Below are positions 41,558-50,966 of a DNA stretch of 64,000 nucleotides, in pieces (the stretch's first letter is position 1; each line of letters opens with the position of its first letter). The stretch comes from Spirosoma sp. SC4-14 (GTDB lineage: Bacteria > Bacteroidota > Bacteroidia > Cytophagales > Spirosomataceae): positions 1,983,001 through 2,047,000 of the forward strand of contig NZ_CP147518.1 of NCBI RefSeq assembly GCF_037201965.1. The letters are read 5' to 3'. Position numbers and translations under genes: made by a program. Under the pieces are notes generated by a model. It saw only the letters and a program-made list of their open reading frames with translations, ran no database searches and was not told the origin of the DNA.

Positions 41558-43255
41558 TTATTGCGAACAATTGGTTTTTACCCAATCGGGGTGGAAGTTG
41601 CCTTCCAGAACTAAATCGATCAGGAACGGTTTATCGTCGGCCATCATGCGTTCGATGGCTGGGCCAATTTCTTCGGCTTTCTCTACCCGAACCGCATCGA
41701 CACCCATCGATTGGGCCAGTAAATCGAACCGAATTGCAGGATAGGACAAGTCGAACGAAAGCGGATGCGCCCGGTTGTCGATCGTACGCTCTTTCCAGTA
41801 GACGTCGATATTTAGCTGAAGCAGTTTATACGACCCATTGTTGCAGACCACGAATTTGGCTCCCGTATTGTGCCGAACGGCCGACCACAAGGCCTGAATG
41901 GTGTACATACTACCGCCATCGCCCGAAAATCCGATTACTGTTTTATCGGGATGAGCCAGTTTGACGCCAATAGCCCCCGGAAAGCCAACACCAAGTGAGC
42001 CGCCCCGCGTTACGAAGTAGGAGCCGGGTAACCGTGGCGGAATTGCCTGCTGCACGGCGGGAGAGTTGGTTAGGGCTTCGTCGAAAATAATGACATCGTC
42101 AGGCACTTTCTGCGCCAGTAGCTCGGCAAACTGCGCCATTTTCAGTGGTTTGCCGTTTTCTGGCTCCGATGCGCTGGCAGCGGGTGCGGGTTGTTTTGCA
42201 GCGCGGGCAGCCTGCAAACGACTGGCCGCTGCTGCTTTCTGATCGTCGGTTTGCAGCCGTTCGATAGCTTCGGCCAGCGCTTGTAAGGAGAGCTTCGGAT
42301 CGCTGACAACCCCCAGGTCGACGTGGTGATTTTTAGCGATTTCGTAGGCGTTAAGGTCGAAGTGAATCACTTTGGCTCCTGGCTTGTAGATGTCTTCCAG
42401 CCGTGGAAAAACCTCTGGCAGCATATAGGTGCCAACAACCAGATTCGCATCGCCTTTGCTGGTCATGGGGTAACTATAGTCGCCAAACATGTGTCCCGTT
42501 GTGCCTTTGTAGAGCGGGTGCGTATTGTCTATGAAGACATCGCCGAAATCGGCTCCGTAGACATCGGCACCCAAAAGCTCAGCAACGTGAGCGAGGTCGT
42601 CGTTGGCACCGGAATAGGCTACGCCGTCGCCCGCAAAAATGACTGGCGTTTCGGCTTCCAGCAGCCAGCGGGCCGCTTCTTCGATCTGTTCGGGAGCAGG
42701 AACAACCCGTGTAGAAGGCAAACTGGTTGGAACAACCGGTTCATTGTTGATCGCATCCAGCACATCCATTGGCATACATACATAGACGGGGCCCATAGGT
42801 GGCGTTGCCGCTATCTTGATGGCCCGGCGTAGTGTGCGCAGCAGCGACTCTGGCGAAAGAACCAGTGTCGAATACTTCGTAACGGGAGCCATCATCGACA
42901 CCAGATCGTTGGCCATCTGAGCATCCATATTCATATACTGCAAGCCCGCGTCGGAGCCAATCACAACCAGTGGCGCGTGGCCACGTTTGGCCTGATACAA
43001 GGCACCAACGGCGTTGCCAATACCAGGCGAACTGTGGAGCTGCACCAGGGTTGGCTTTTGGGTAGTACGGGCGTAGCCGTCGGCCATCATCACCGCCACA
43101 CTTTCCTGAAGCGTCAGGATGTACTTCATGTCGGGGTAATCGGCAACGGCATCCAGGAAGCCCTGCTCTACCGTACCAGGATTACCAAACATGTGGTCCA
43201 TGCCATCGGCCAGAAACTGCTCGATGATTTTCTGATTTCCGGTTTTACCAGCCAT
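41558..43255 (-). CDS. Thiamine-diphosphate-dependent decarboxylase-like enzyme
   Basis: The 565-residue protein has the three-domain layout of pyruvate-oxidase and benzoylformate-decarboxylase relatives. The N-terminal PYR domain has the catalytic E51 (TLQESVAVMMADGYAR). The middle domain contains VIFAGDGVAYSGAND. The C-terminal PP domain has SGDGGSMYTIQAL ending in NNGSYKLLQ, the GDG-N diphosphate-binding motif. It should decarboxylate or ligate a 2-keto acid; the product is unknown. Its start overlaps the stop of the upstream PfpI gene by 11 bases, showing translational coupling. Confidence 0.92.
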   Translation of the reverse strand: MAGKTGNQKIIEQFLADGMDHMFGNPGTVEQGFLDAVADYPDMKYILTLQESVAVMMADGYARTTQKPTLVQLHSSPGIGNAVGALYQAKRGHAPLVVIGSDAGLQYMNMDAQMANDLVSMMAPVTKYSTLVLSPESLLRTLRRAIKIAATPPMGPVYVCMPMDVLDAINNEPVVPTSLPSTRVVPAPEQIEEAARWLLEAETPVIFAGDGVAYSGANDDLAHVAELLGADVYGADFGDVFIDNTHPLYKGTTGHMFGDYSYPMTSKGDANLVVGTYMLPEVFPRLEDIYKPGAKVIHFDLNAYEIAKNHHVDLGVVSDPKLSLQALAEAIERLQTDDQKAAAASRLQAARAAKQPAPAASASEPENGKPLKMAQFAELLAQKVPDDVIIFDEALTNSPAVQQAIPPRLPGSYFVTRGGSLGVGFPGAIGVKLAHPDKTVIGFSGDGGSMYTIQALWSAVRHNTGAKFVVCNNGSYKLLQLNIDVYWKERTIDNRAHPLSFDLSYPAIRFDLLAQSMGVDAVRVEKAEEIGPAIERMMADDKPFLIDLVLEGNFHPDWVKTNCSQ

Positions 43256-44072
43256 ACCGCTTCAAGCCATTGTCAAGTACATTAACGAACTGGTCTCCAA
43301 ACTCAAATGAGCATTGTAGCGAGCGAGCCGTAATGAACGGATAATCGACAATAACTGAAGTCTCTTTTCCGAAGTTGCCGTGGAATTGACCTTCCGGGCC
43401 AACTGCATCGCTCAGGATATATTCGAGCACGTAGGGTGGGGGCCCCATGTTGAGGTCGGTGTGGAGAAATCCTGTGCCGTCGTGGTAGTCGTATTCGATG
43501 CAGTGGCCGGTTACGTGCTTACCCCGAATAATGGACCGGCGCTCGTTGAAATCGCGGGCAAAAACCAGTGGAGCAACCCCGTAGCAAATGGCACCGATCG
43601 GCATGTTTTTCTTGTAGAATGCCAGAATGATGTCGTGTACGCGCTGGTTGTTCACCATATCGATGATGGGGCCACTGCCACCAACCAGAAGCAACGCGTC
43701 ATATTCGCTGGTCAGTTCGTCCTGGGCTACTTTCAGATCGCTGAAGTATTTTTCGAACTTCCGCAAAAAATCGGAGGTCGAAAAGTAAGGGCGCTCAGGA
43801 ACTACCTCCGACATATTCCGCCGGGTTTCCAGTCGATTTGTTGCTTCAAAGGCTTTCACCATCTCGGCTGCCTCGGGAGTGGTTACACAAACGCCTAACG
43901 GTGGATCTACATACGTTGTGTCGTAGCTAGGGGGCAAGGCTTCTGCTTTCTTTCCTTTTGGGGTCATAAACTCGACGGTGTAGCCGGCTTCTTCGAGTTT
44001 TGTCAACGGACCCACCAGTTCAATCCCCCAGTATCCATATTCTGATAGGATTGCCAGAACTTTCTTTGACAT
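43245..44072 (-). CDS. DJ-1/PfpI-type glutamine amidotransferase-like protein
   Basis: The 275-residue protein is a long PfpI/Hsp31-like member. It has ILSEYGYWGIELVGPLTKLEEAGYTV at the start, LLLVGGSGPIIDMVNNQ in the middle and the nucleophile elbow GAICYGVAP with C163. The C-terminal part carries FGKETSVIVDYPFITARS. Such proteins are glyoxalase-like or amidase-type enzymes. It is the first gene of the long minus-strand run, and its coding end overlaps the ThDP-enzyme start. A 328-bp region upstream separates it from the LytTR gene and should hold the operon promoter. Confidence 0.88.
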   Translation of the reverse strand: MSKKVLAILSEYGYWGIELVGPLTKLEEAGYTVEFMTPKGKKAEALPPSYDTTYVDPPLGVCVTTPEAAEMVKAFEATNRLETRRNMSEVVPERPYFSTSDFLRKFEKYFSDLKVAQDELTSEYDALLLVGGSGPIIDMVNNQRVHDIILAFYKKNMPIGAICYGVAPLVFARDFNERRSIIRGKHVTGHCIEYDYHDGTGFLHTDLNMGPPPYVLEYILSDAVGPEGQFHGNFGKETSVIVDYPFITARSLQCSFEFGDQFVNVLDNGLKRYGW

Positions 44073-44400
44073 GTAACAGAGTAGTTGTGGTAAAAAAGAA
44101 AAATTAATGCACGAGAATAATTAACAACACCCGCGCAAACGAGTGAGGATGTAGGATGCCCTTGGGCCAGACAAAGTAGAAAACGGAAGTACCATAGCAG
44201 CGCTATAGTATTACAGATCGAATTCTAAGCAGGAGTTGTTGTGTTTCATATAAAAAGAGGAAGGCTTAGGTAATGACTTGGTTTTGAAGTACGAATCAAA
44301 ACTATCAAATAAGTAATCACCCGAAAAGACATTTGCCGTGAACAACGGACCTCATGGAGTGAACGACACGCTTTTGGGCGTGAAGTAGGGAGAGGTTAAA
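44073..44400. other. Upstream region of the PfpI/ThDP/GMC/SnoaL operon
   Basis: No gene is seen. On the minus strand TAGTTTTG at 44304-44297 matches the TAnnTTTG box, but no TTG is found at the right distance upstream, so the promoter call is weak. A ~52-bp element at 44333-44384 is repeated at 50738-50788. The LytTR gene reads into this region from the other side. Confidence 0.45.
44333..44384 (+). repeat. 52-bp repeated element, copy 1
   Basis: Begins TTGCCGTGAACAACGGA and ends CTTTTGGGCGTGA, with CACGC pairing to GCGTG inside. It matches 50738-50788 along its full length with several mismatches and small gaps. The position, upstream of a minus-strand operon, suits a regulator-binding or RNA element. 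Confidence 0.55.
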
Positions 44401-45186
44401 TCAGCGGAATCGGAAATGGTGTAAAAACTCTTCTTTATAGACCCGGCCCAGCGGAACGGTCTGCCCCGGAACCTGCACTTCGTAGTCGCTGAACGACTCA
44501 ACATGGGAGAGATTAACGGCAAAAGATCGGTGAACCCGAATCAGGGCCATATCGGCCAGGCGTTGCAGCAATACCGCCAGCGACAGGCGTAGGACAAACT
44601 TACGCGTGGGCGTAACTACGGTGGTGTATTTGTCTTCGGCTTCTACATAGAGGACTTCCGCTTTGTGCAACCGCACAAACTGATAGTTTTGCTTAATAAA
44701 GATATAATCGCCAATCTGTAAGATGGTTTCACCTTCGCGGGGGCTCATTGCGTTCGACATGGGTTCAACAACGGCGGGCTTGTTGCTGCCATTGACATAG
44801 GCAAAGTTGCTCAGGGCAATTTCAATAGCTATGCGCAGACTGTCGGTCGTAACGGGTTTTGTTAAGTAAGCGGCTGGTTTTGTGGCTTTTGCCTGTTCCA
44901 GCGTTTCCCGGTCGGTGAGGGCTGAGAGGTAAATGATTGGTACGGGCCCCTGGGCAAGGAGTTGCCGGGCCGTTTCTATGCCGTTCCAATCGCCCCGAAG
45001 GTTAATATCACAAATGACAATATCGGCATGTTGTTCTTTGTGCAAGGCAAGTGCCTGGCGACCCGTTGTAGCTGTTCCAACGATATGGTATCCTTCGGAT
45101 TCAAGTTTAACGCAAAGCTCAAGAGCTAAGATTGCTTCATCTTCAATGATTAAAATTGAAACAGGTCTAACGGGGCTGGCAGTCAT
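44401..45186 (-). CDS. LytTR-family response regulator
   Basis: The 261-residue protein has a receiver domain (1-125; D60 in VICDINLRG, K in YLTKPVTT) and a C-terminal LytTR DNA-binding domain (about 165-258, with RLHKAEVLYVEAEDKYTTVV and ALIRVHRSFAVNLSHVESF). LytTR proteins bind short direct repeats in promoters. Downstream is the PfpI/ThDP operon upstream region; divergent is the TPR histidine kinase (45597-47396), its likely partner. The start is followed by a receiver of normal length. Confidence 0.92.
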   Translation of the reverse strand: MTASPVRPVSILIIEDEAILALELCVKLESEGYHIVGTATTGRQALALHKEQHADIVICDINLRGDWNGIETARQLLAQGPVPIIYLSALTDRETLEQAKATKPAAYLTKPVTTDSLRIAIEIALSNFAYVNGSNKPAVVEPMSNAMSPREGETILQIGDYIFIKQNYQFVRLHKAEVLYVEAEDKYTTVVTPTRKFVLRLSLAVLLQRLADMALIRVHRSFAVNLSHVESFSDYEVQVPGQTVPLGRVYKEEFLHHFRFR

Positions 45187-45596
45187 GATATTAGTAACTC
45201 TTATGGGTATATGAGTAGATACTTATTCTCAATTCTTCCGACTTAAGGCGTTAATCCACCGCGAAATACCGAGTTTTGGCAGTGAAAGTATCTATTTTAC
45301 ACCGTAAGCATTTATTATACGGCTTTTATTAATTATACGGTAATACTAATTGTCACTACCTGATAAGTTAACTAGTAGTAAGGCTTCTGTATAACCCGAA
45401 GTAATGACAAAATCGACAAGTGTACTAAAAATGTATGGCCGGAATAGCTTGTGCAGCTAGTGGCCATAACGGCATTCTTTCATAAATCTGTTAATCTATA
45501 GATTAGCAAATATAAAATAAAAATCATATAACTTTAAACGCTCTTCAGAAAGGGTTAAGAGCCTTGGTCAGAGGTATATTTTGAGCCGCATAGTGT
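45187..45596. promoter_or_regulatory. Divergent control region between LytTR regulator and TPR kinase
   Basis: This AT-rich 410-bp gap holds two direct ATTATACGG repeats (45314-45322 and 45332-45340, 18 bp start to start), as LytTR proteins often bind. It also has a perfect 14-bp palindrome TAATCTATAGATTA (45492-45505) and a TATATTTG box on the minus strand at 45514-45507. No gene is seen. Autoregulation of both divergent genes is plausible but inferred. Confidence 0.5.
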
Positions 45597-47396
45597 ATGA
45601 GTAAATACTACCTGTTGTCTATTTTCCTGTTTTGCATTGTCCGTAACGTATTGCTGGCTCAATCGAATTTATTGCCTGATTCACTTAATAAAGCTCCCGA
45701 TTCGCTGAAAATGTGGGCGTTGCGTCATGTGGGCGATTCGCTGGCCTATGCCGGACAATACATTTCCTCCAGGGAGGCCTTTCAGCAGGCGCTCGATATG
45801 GCACTTGCATCGGGCGATCGAAAAGCGATCAGTCTGGGCTACCGGGGGTTGGGTTTCTGGAACGAACAAACCGGCGATTATGGACAGGCAATCAAGTGGT
45901 ATCTGAAAGCGCTGGGGCTATTTAAAGAACTGGGTGATAAACGACAGTATGCCCGCACGTTGCTATTTATTAGTTCGAGTTATGATCGATTGCAGGACTA
46001 TAAACGGGCTCTGAATTACATCAATCAATGTTTGGCCATTGCCCGGCAGGAACAGTATACCGATCTGTTGATCGAAAGTTATGAAGGCCTGGCTATTTAC
46101 GAATCGAAAGCTAGTCGTTATCAGAAAGCGCTGGAGCTCCGGAAGAAGGTACTTGCCTACTACCGGGCGGCTAAGGACTCAATATCCTATTACCAGGCCT
46201 TATATAATATTGGTCTACTGTATAAAAACATGGGGCAGTATACCCGGTCGGAACGCGCTTTTAAAGAAGTGCGGACTTTTGGCGAGCAACAGAAAAGCGA
46301 TTATTTGATCGGATACGCGAACCTGAGCCTGCCATACGCGCTAATTCCTCAGAATAAGCTCGATGAGGCTGAAATCTGTTGCCAGCAGGCATTGCAGTGG
46401 GTCGAAACAACTGGAATTGAGAAGAGTACATTTCTGCAGGAAATAAATGGGCACCTCAGCCGATTGTGGGAAAAGCGGGGTAACTATCAGAAAGCACTCC
46501 ACTATTATCGCCTTCAAACGGCAAACCACGATAGTATTATCAATGCCGAACGTAGCCGTCAGGTAGCAGAACTGGAAACCCGCTATCAGACTCGCGAAAA
46601 AGAAGCCGAAATTCAGAAACTGGGCGAAGCTAATGCCCAGCAGACACGCCAGATTGGGGCTGCTGTGGCTGGCCTGCTGATTTTGGCTGTTCTGGTGGCT
46701 GCCTTATATAATTTGTATGTGCGCGTACGGCATAGCCGTCGGAAAATTCAGCAGCAATCGGACCAGCTAACGCTGATGATGAGAGAAATTCATCATCGGG
46801 TAAAAAACAATCTGGCCATTGTGTCGAGCCTGTTGTACCTGCAAACTACCCAGCTCGACGATGATGATGCCATTCAGACCATGCGGGTTGGGCAGCAGCG
46901 GGTCGAAGCAATGTCGCTTATTCACCAGCGACTCTATCAGACCGATCAGACTACAACCATTCACGTACGGGATTACCTGACCGAGCTGATCGATAATTTG
47001 CTGAAAGCCTATGGCTATCGGCATACTGATTTTGAGCTGCAACTAGCTATCGACGATCTGGAACTGGATGTAGACCTAGCCATGCCACTTGGCTTAATTT
47101 TGAACGAGCTGGTTACCAATTCGCTGAAATATGCTTATAACCTGGGCCAGCACCCGTTGTTATATGTAGGCTTAACGGAGTCCTCCGACGAGTTCAGAGC
47201 GGATCTTATTCTGGAAATTCGGGACAATGGTCCAGGAGTAGATAGGGACGACTGGAACCGACCAGGACAACGGCATTCGTTTGGCCGACACCTGGTTACG
47301 TTGTTGAGTCAGCAACTGGAGGGAACTTTTGAGCTAATTAAACAGAATGGAACATTGTTTCGCTTAACGGTTCCTCGCCGTCGGTTGCGGATGTAA
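45597..47396 (+). CDS. TPR histidine kinase (HisKA_2 type)
   Basis: The 599-residue protein has a signal-peptide-like start (1-21), then TPR repeats (about 45-335; QTGDYGQAIKWYLKALGLFKEL and others), a membrane segment near 350-372 (GAAVAGLLILAVLVAALYNL) and a kinase core of the HisKA_2 type with EIHHRVKNNLAIVSSLLYLQ (H399/H400). The ATPase follows with LILNELVTNSLKYAY and IRDNGPGVDRDD. The TPR part is probably periplasmic and binds peptides or proteins. The divergent LytTR regulator (44401-45186) is the natural target for phosphotransfer. Confidence 0.92.
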   Translation: MSKYYLLSIFLFCIVRNVLLAQSNLLPDSLNKAPDSLKMWALRHVGDSLAYAGQYISSREAFQQALDMALASGDRKAISLGYRGLGFWNEQTGDYGQAIKWYLKALGLFKELGDKRQYARTLLFISSSYDRLQDYKRALNYINQCLAIARQEQYTDLLIESYEGLAIYESKASRYQKALELRKKVLAYYRAAKDSISYYQALYNIGLLYKNMGQYTRSERAFKEVRTFGEQQKSDYLIGYANLSLPYALIPQNKLDEAEICCQQALQWVETTGIEKSTFLQEINGHLSRLWEKRGNYQKALHYYRLQTANHDSIINAERSRQVAELETRYQTREKEAEIQKLGEANAQQTRQIGAAVAGLLILAVLVAALYNLYVRVRHSRRKIQQQSDQLTLMMREIHHRVKNNLAIVSSLLYLQTTQLDDDDAIQTMRVGQQRVEAMSLIHQRLYQTDQTTTIHVRDYLTELIDNLLKAYGYRHTDFELQLAIDDLELDVDLAMPLGLILNELVTNSLKYAYNLGQHPLLYVGLTESSDEFRADLILEIRDNGPGVDRDDWNRPGQRHSFGRHLVTLLSQQLEGTFELIKQNGTLFRLTVPRRRLRM

Positions 47397-47416
47397 CAAC
47401 GCCCACAGGCAGTGCG

Positions 47417-49381
47417 TTAGTCGGCAGGAAGCTGAATCGTTACTTCTGTATACTGCCCTTCTTCCGACATGGTTGTCAGCGTTCCGGCATGTCCCTGAGT
47501 AATAATATTAAAGCTTTGCGAGAGCCCCAGCCCAGTGCCCTGACCGGTTGGTTTCGTAGTAAAAAAAGGCTGATAAATTTTGCTTAGGATCGACTCCGGA
47601 ATACCCGTGCCATTGTCGCGAATACGAATGGTCACTAACTGATCGGACTGGCTTACCTGCGTACTGAGTACTATACTGGGCTTGTAGTCAGTTGGTAGCT
47701 GTTTCTGTTTTTGCCGAACAGCATAAAAGGCGTTGTTGAATATATTAATCAGCACCCGGCCAATGTCAACAGGAACTACTTTAATGGAGCCAACAAGGGG
47801 GGCTAATTCTTCGATCAATTCAGCCGTAAAGGTTTTGTCTTTAGTTTGCATATCCTTATACGCCAGTTTCATGTATTCGGAAGCCAGCTCATTAAGGTTA
47901 ACCAGTTGTTTTTTGCCCGTACTGGTGCCGCTGTGTGAAAGCTGAAGCATACCTTTTACGATGCTATCGGCACGCTGACCGTGGTTTGAAATCCGTTGCA
48001 GATTCTGGATCAGATCGTCGGTAAGTTGCAGGGAGTCGGTTTTGTGATCAGATTCGATTTCTTCTTTAAGCTCGCCGAGCAATTCGAGGCTGACCGACGA
48101 AAAGTTATTGACGAAGTTGAGCGGATTCTGAATTTCATGAGCAATTCCCGATGTTAACTCACCGAGCGACGCCATTTTTTCTTTTTGGATGAGCTGGGTC
48201 TGGGTTTCTTCGAGTTCGATGAGTGTTTTGGTTAGCGAGTCTCGCTGCACTTCCAGTTCCTGATTTTGCTTCGTTATTTCGGCAGTTCGTTCGGCAATTT
48301 GCACTTCCAGTTGTTCGGTATATAGGGTCAGTGTATCGTTTGCTTTTTTCAACGACCTGGTCATTTCGTTGAAATTCTGTGTCAGATCTCCAATTTCGTC
48401 GGGCAAACCAACGGGTACTGCCGTACTAAGATTACCGGAGTTGACCTGTTGAACGCCCTCCAGAAGTCGTTGTAAAGGATCGGTAAGCGTAATGCGGAGA
48501 ATACGCGGCAAAAGCAGAATCAGCCCTGCTGTCGAAAGCGTAATAATGCCAAAGAGCTTCACTAAGCCATCTTGCTGACTGGCTCTTGGGCCATAATCGG
48601 TAGGGAACAGGGGGGGATAGAAAACCAGCGTAACAATGAGCAACACCGTTCCTATCATCACAAATGTGAAACCAACGAGTTTAATCTGAAAGCTGGTTGG
48701 TATGGCCGCATAGGTTATCGACACAACAATCTGAGCCAGGTTGCCCACCCAGATGAAGATAAAGAAGGTCCAATAGCCAATGGTGCTATAAATGCCGAAA
48801 ATGACCGCTACGATACAGGGAATTACAAAGCACAAATTGACCAGGGCCAGGTAGCGATTTCCTTTAGCCGCTCGCTCGTAGCCCAGTTTTCTCAGCAACC
48901 GTTCTTTTCGCAGGCCAATGTAAATAGCCCATAGATTGGTCAGCAACCCATAGATGAACATCGACGATTGCATTAGCAACAAGTCGCTGTTGTTGTAGAA
49001 TTCATTCCAGCTATTAAACCCAATCAGACCCAGAACAGCACAGATCATCAGATACAGCAAAACCTTCTGCTCACGCGGAAAGGCTGGCTGAACAAAACGA
49101 TAGAGAAACTGAATGTAGGCAATTTCGACAAGCCCCAGCGCAGGAACAAACATGAGGATAATCTGGAGCTGGTAAGGCAGTGTTCCAACATAAACCGGGT
49201 GAACACTATACCGAATCATATCGCCAAACTGCCAGAAAATCTGACTCAGGTAGAAGATTATAAACCACTTTTTGCCCGGAGCATCTATCTTTAGCCTGAT
49301 TAGATAAATGTACATACTGCCCGATACAAGAACAAGTATGTAAGCCATTACGGAGTGGGTATGTAGCAGAACCAGATTCAT
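47417..49381 (-). CDS. Membrane sensor histidine kinase with HAMP domain
   Basis: The 654-residue protein begins with about seven membrane segments (from ~8 to ~240) without an obvious sensor domain, followed by another segment near 265-290 and a HAMP domain (about 290-345, LLEGVQQVNSGNLSTAVPVG). After a coiled coil comes HisKA with GIAHEIQNPLNFVNNF (intact His) and the ATPase with NIFNNAFYAVRQ, IRDNGTGIPES and TKPTGQGTGLGLSQS. The 7TM part recalls 7TM-sensor (7TMR-DISM-like) kinases. It is convergent to the TPR kinase (20-bp gap). No receiver gene is beside it. Confidence 0.9.
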   Translation of the reverse strand: MNLVLLHTHSVMAYILVLVSGSMYIYLIRLKIDAPGKKWFIIFYLSQIFWQFGDMIRYSVHPVYVGTLPYQLQIILMFVPALGLVEIAYIQFLYRFVQPAFPREQKVLLYLMICAVLGLIGFNSWNEFYNNSDLLLMQSSMFIYGLLTNLWAIYIGLRKERLLRKLGYERAAKGNRYLALVNLCFVIPCIVAVIFGIYSTIGYWTFFIFIWVGNLAQIVVSITYAAIPTSFQIKLVGFTFVMIGTVLLIVTLVFYPPLFPTDYGPRASQQDGLVKLFGIITLSTAGLILLLPRILRITLTDPLQRLLEGVQQVNSGNLSTAVPVGLPDEIGDLTQNFNEMTRSLKKANDTLTLYTEQLEVQIAERTAEITKQNQELEVQRDSLTKTLIELEETQTQLIQKEKMASLGELTSGIAHEIQNPLNFVNNFSSVSLELLGELKEEIESDHKTDSLQLTDDLIQNLQRISNHGQRADSIVKGMLQLSHSGTSTGKKQLVNLNELASEYMKLAYKDMQTKDKTFTAELIEELAPLVGSIKVVPVDIGRVLINIFNNAFYAVRQKQKQLPTDYKPSIVLSTQVSQSDQLVTIRIRDNGTGIPESILSKIYQPFFTTKPTGQGTGLGLSQSFNIITQGHAGTLTTMSEEGQYTEVTIQLPAD

Positions 49382-49496
49382 TAGGTAGAAAGAGGACGGA
49401 TTATGAGCCCAAGTTAAGGCTGATAATCAATTTGGGCACAAGTCGTTGACTAAATGGTAGTTGTAAAGTTGCTCTAATTTGTGACGTGCAGGAGAA

Positions 49497-49694
49497 TTAA
49501 CTAGCCAGAGGTAACCTGATGGTCAGAACAGTATATTCACCTTCTTTTGTATCGATGCTGATATGACCTTTGTGCGTTTTTACAATATTCTGACTGATGA
49601 ACAAACCAAGCCCGGTGCCCTTAGAGGTTGGTTTTGTTGTTGAAAATGGCGAGAAAAGATGTCGAACATTCATATTTCCGCCCAAAATAAGCAA
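49497..49694 (-). pseudogene. C-terminal fragment of a histidine kinase
   Basis: Only the last 60 residues of a HATPase domain remain: HLFSPFSTTKPTSKGTGLGL and a normal end (GEYTVLTIRLPLAS). The G2 loop is intact, but the sensor, HisKA and N box are all missing. The fragment is joined at about 49680 to the remains of a porin-like gene, so it is a product of recombination, not a functional gene. It is similar in pattern to the ends of the other kinases in the window. Confidence 0.75.
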
Positions 49695-50393
49695 CGGATC
49701 CCGTTAATAAACGTTGATTTACTTTGCTGGTAGTTACGTGAACTGTTCCTGTATGGCTATGCGGTACAACTCCTTTTGAGATCGCATCCTGATAATAGGA
49801 AGCGCCTATCCGTAAACCATCAATGGGTTTGATGTGTATGGCTGCCGTGAGTGATTTATATTGATCGTTATCTTCCAGATCGCCAGCCCAATTCCATTGC
49901 CCAGCATTAAATCATATCCAAACCGGATAGTTCCCAGGTTTTGACCCTGTAAACTTATACTCGTTGTATGGAGCGGAATAATATTTTCGCTGAAGACCAG
50001 CGGGCGGTCTATGGTTGGAAAAAAAACGCGTCCGTGATGGTAAGTGTCATTCCAGTAATTTATGGGAGTATGGTGTTTTCCAGGGAGAATAGTATGGTTT
50101 CCTGCGTAATTATATTTCAGAATTACCCGTTCGGCGCTAACGTTAAAGAAAGTAGGTGAGTCGGGCAAATAGTTAAAAACGCTTTCGCCTAAAAAAGACA
50201 ATCGATCATTTAATTCAGACGCGATAAAAAGATCCTGCTCGCCAAAACTAAAATTTAATTTGTTATTCTGGTATGACGAATCCAGATCGATAAAACCTCT
50301 GATTTGGGTTCGTTGCGCTGCAGAATAATGAGCATAAAGAACTAAACAGCATATACTCCATGCTATCAGCAATAACCCTCCCTTTCTTTTCAT
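49680..50393 (-). pseudogene. Truncated and frameshifted outer-membrane porin-like protein
   Basis: The frame from 50393 has a signal peptide (to SAAQ) and a barrel-like sequence (RTQIRGFIDLDSSYQNNKLN, HTPINYWNDTYHHGR) and stops after LMLGNGIG at 49806. A shift near 49880-49895 opens a second frame (GDLEDNDQYKSLTAAIHIKP, IDGLRIGASYYQDAISKGVV, LTGSVAYFGRKYE) that runs to about 49680 and then joins the kinase fragment. The gene is therefore both frameshifted and cut off. Intact relatives are single outer-membrane barrels of a porin-like family. Confidence 0.7.
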
Positions 50394-50737
50394 ATCAGGT
50401 TGATAGTAAAGACTAATTCATCACGATTTCGCTTTTTATTTTTTAGTCTAATTCAGGTACGGTCACCGGTTGTTGTATTGAATATTGCCGGTTTCTTTCG
50501 GAGGGCAATCGACCGGTAAATAAAGAGCCACAAGATCAATTCTACAGCAATCTGGCTCTTCTACAGGCAACCCGCAGCCATATGAAGTATGCATACTGTT
50601 ATATGGCTGAAATGCAGCGCGGGTTTTACCTGTAAAAAAGAGACTCTAGGGTTGGGATTTGGATAGAAACGGAAACGTCACATTAGTCGTAGAATACTAT
50701 ATCAAAGCTATCAACTTCGTGTTAGGGGGCGAAAAAA

Positions 50738-50788
50738 TTGCCGTGAACGACAGAATAAGTGGAACAAACGACGAGCTTTTGGTCGTGA
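50738..50788 (+). repeat. 52-bp repeated element, copy 2
   Basis: Begins TTGCCGTGAACGACAGAA and ends CTTTTGGTCGTGA, with ACGAC able to pair with GTCGT inside. It matches 44333-44384. Both copies are on the same strand and sit a few hundred bases upstream of the start of a minus-strand gene. Confidence 0.55.
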
Positions 50789-50934
50789 GTTAGCGAAGCG
50801 CACAAGACCGAAAGAAACTGGTTGCGTTTGAAAAGTAACGGCAGCAGGCACTACGTTCGGGCGTAGACCAGTCGACAGGCGGTATAAAGCAATCCCAGAG
50901 ACCTAAGTCCCGCTTTCCTGAATAAACTAAAAAT

Positions 50935-50966
50935 GCCCTCCAATTGCTATCGAACAAACGGAGGGC
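50935..50966 (-). terminator. Intrinsic terminator of the BatA-like gene
   Basis: GCCCTCC (50935-50941) pairs with GGAGGGC (50960-50966); on the minus strand the stem is followed by ATTTTTAG. It lies 27 bp downstream of the BatA-like stop codon. Confidence 0.75.

Noticed and set aside
49806..50393. Porin-like gene as an intact CDS
   Set aside because: The sequence after LMLGNGIG loses barrel character in this frame and regains it in another, and the gene is fused to an unrelated fragment downstream.
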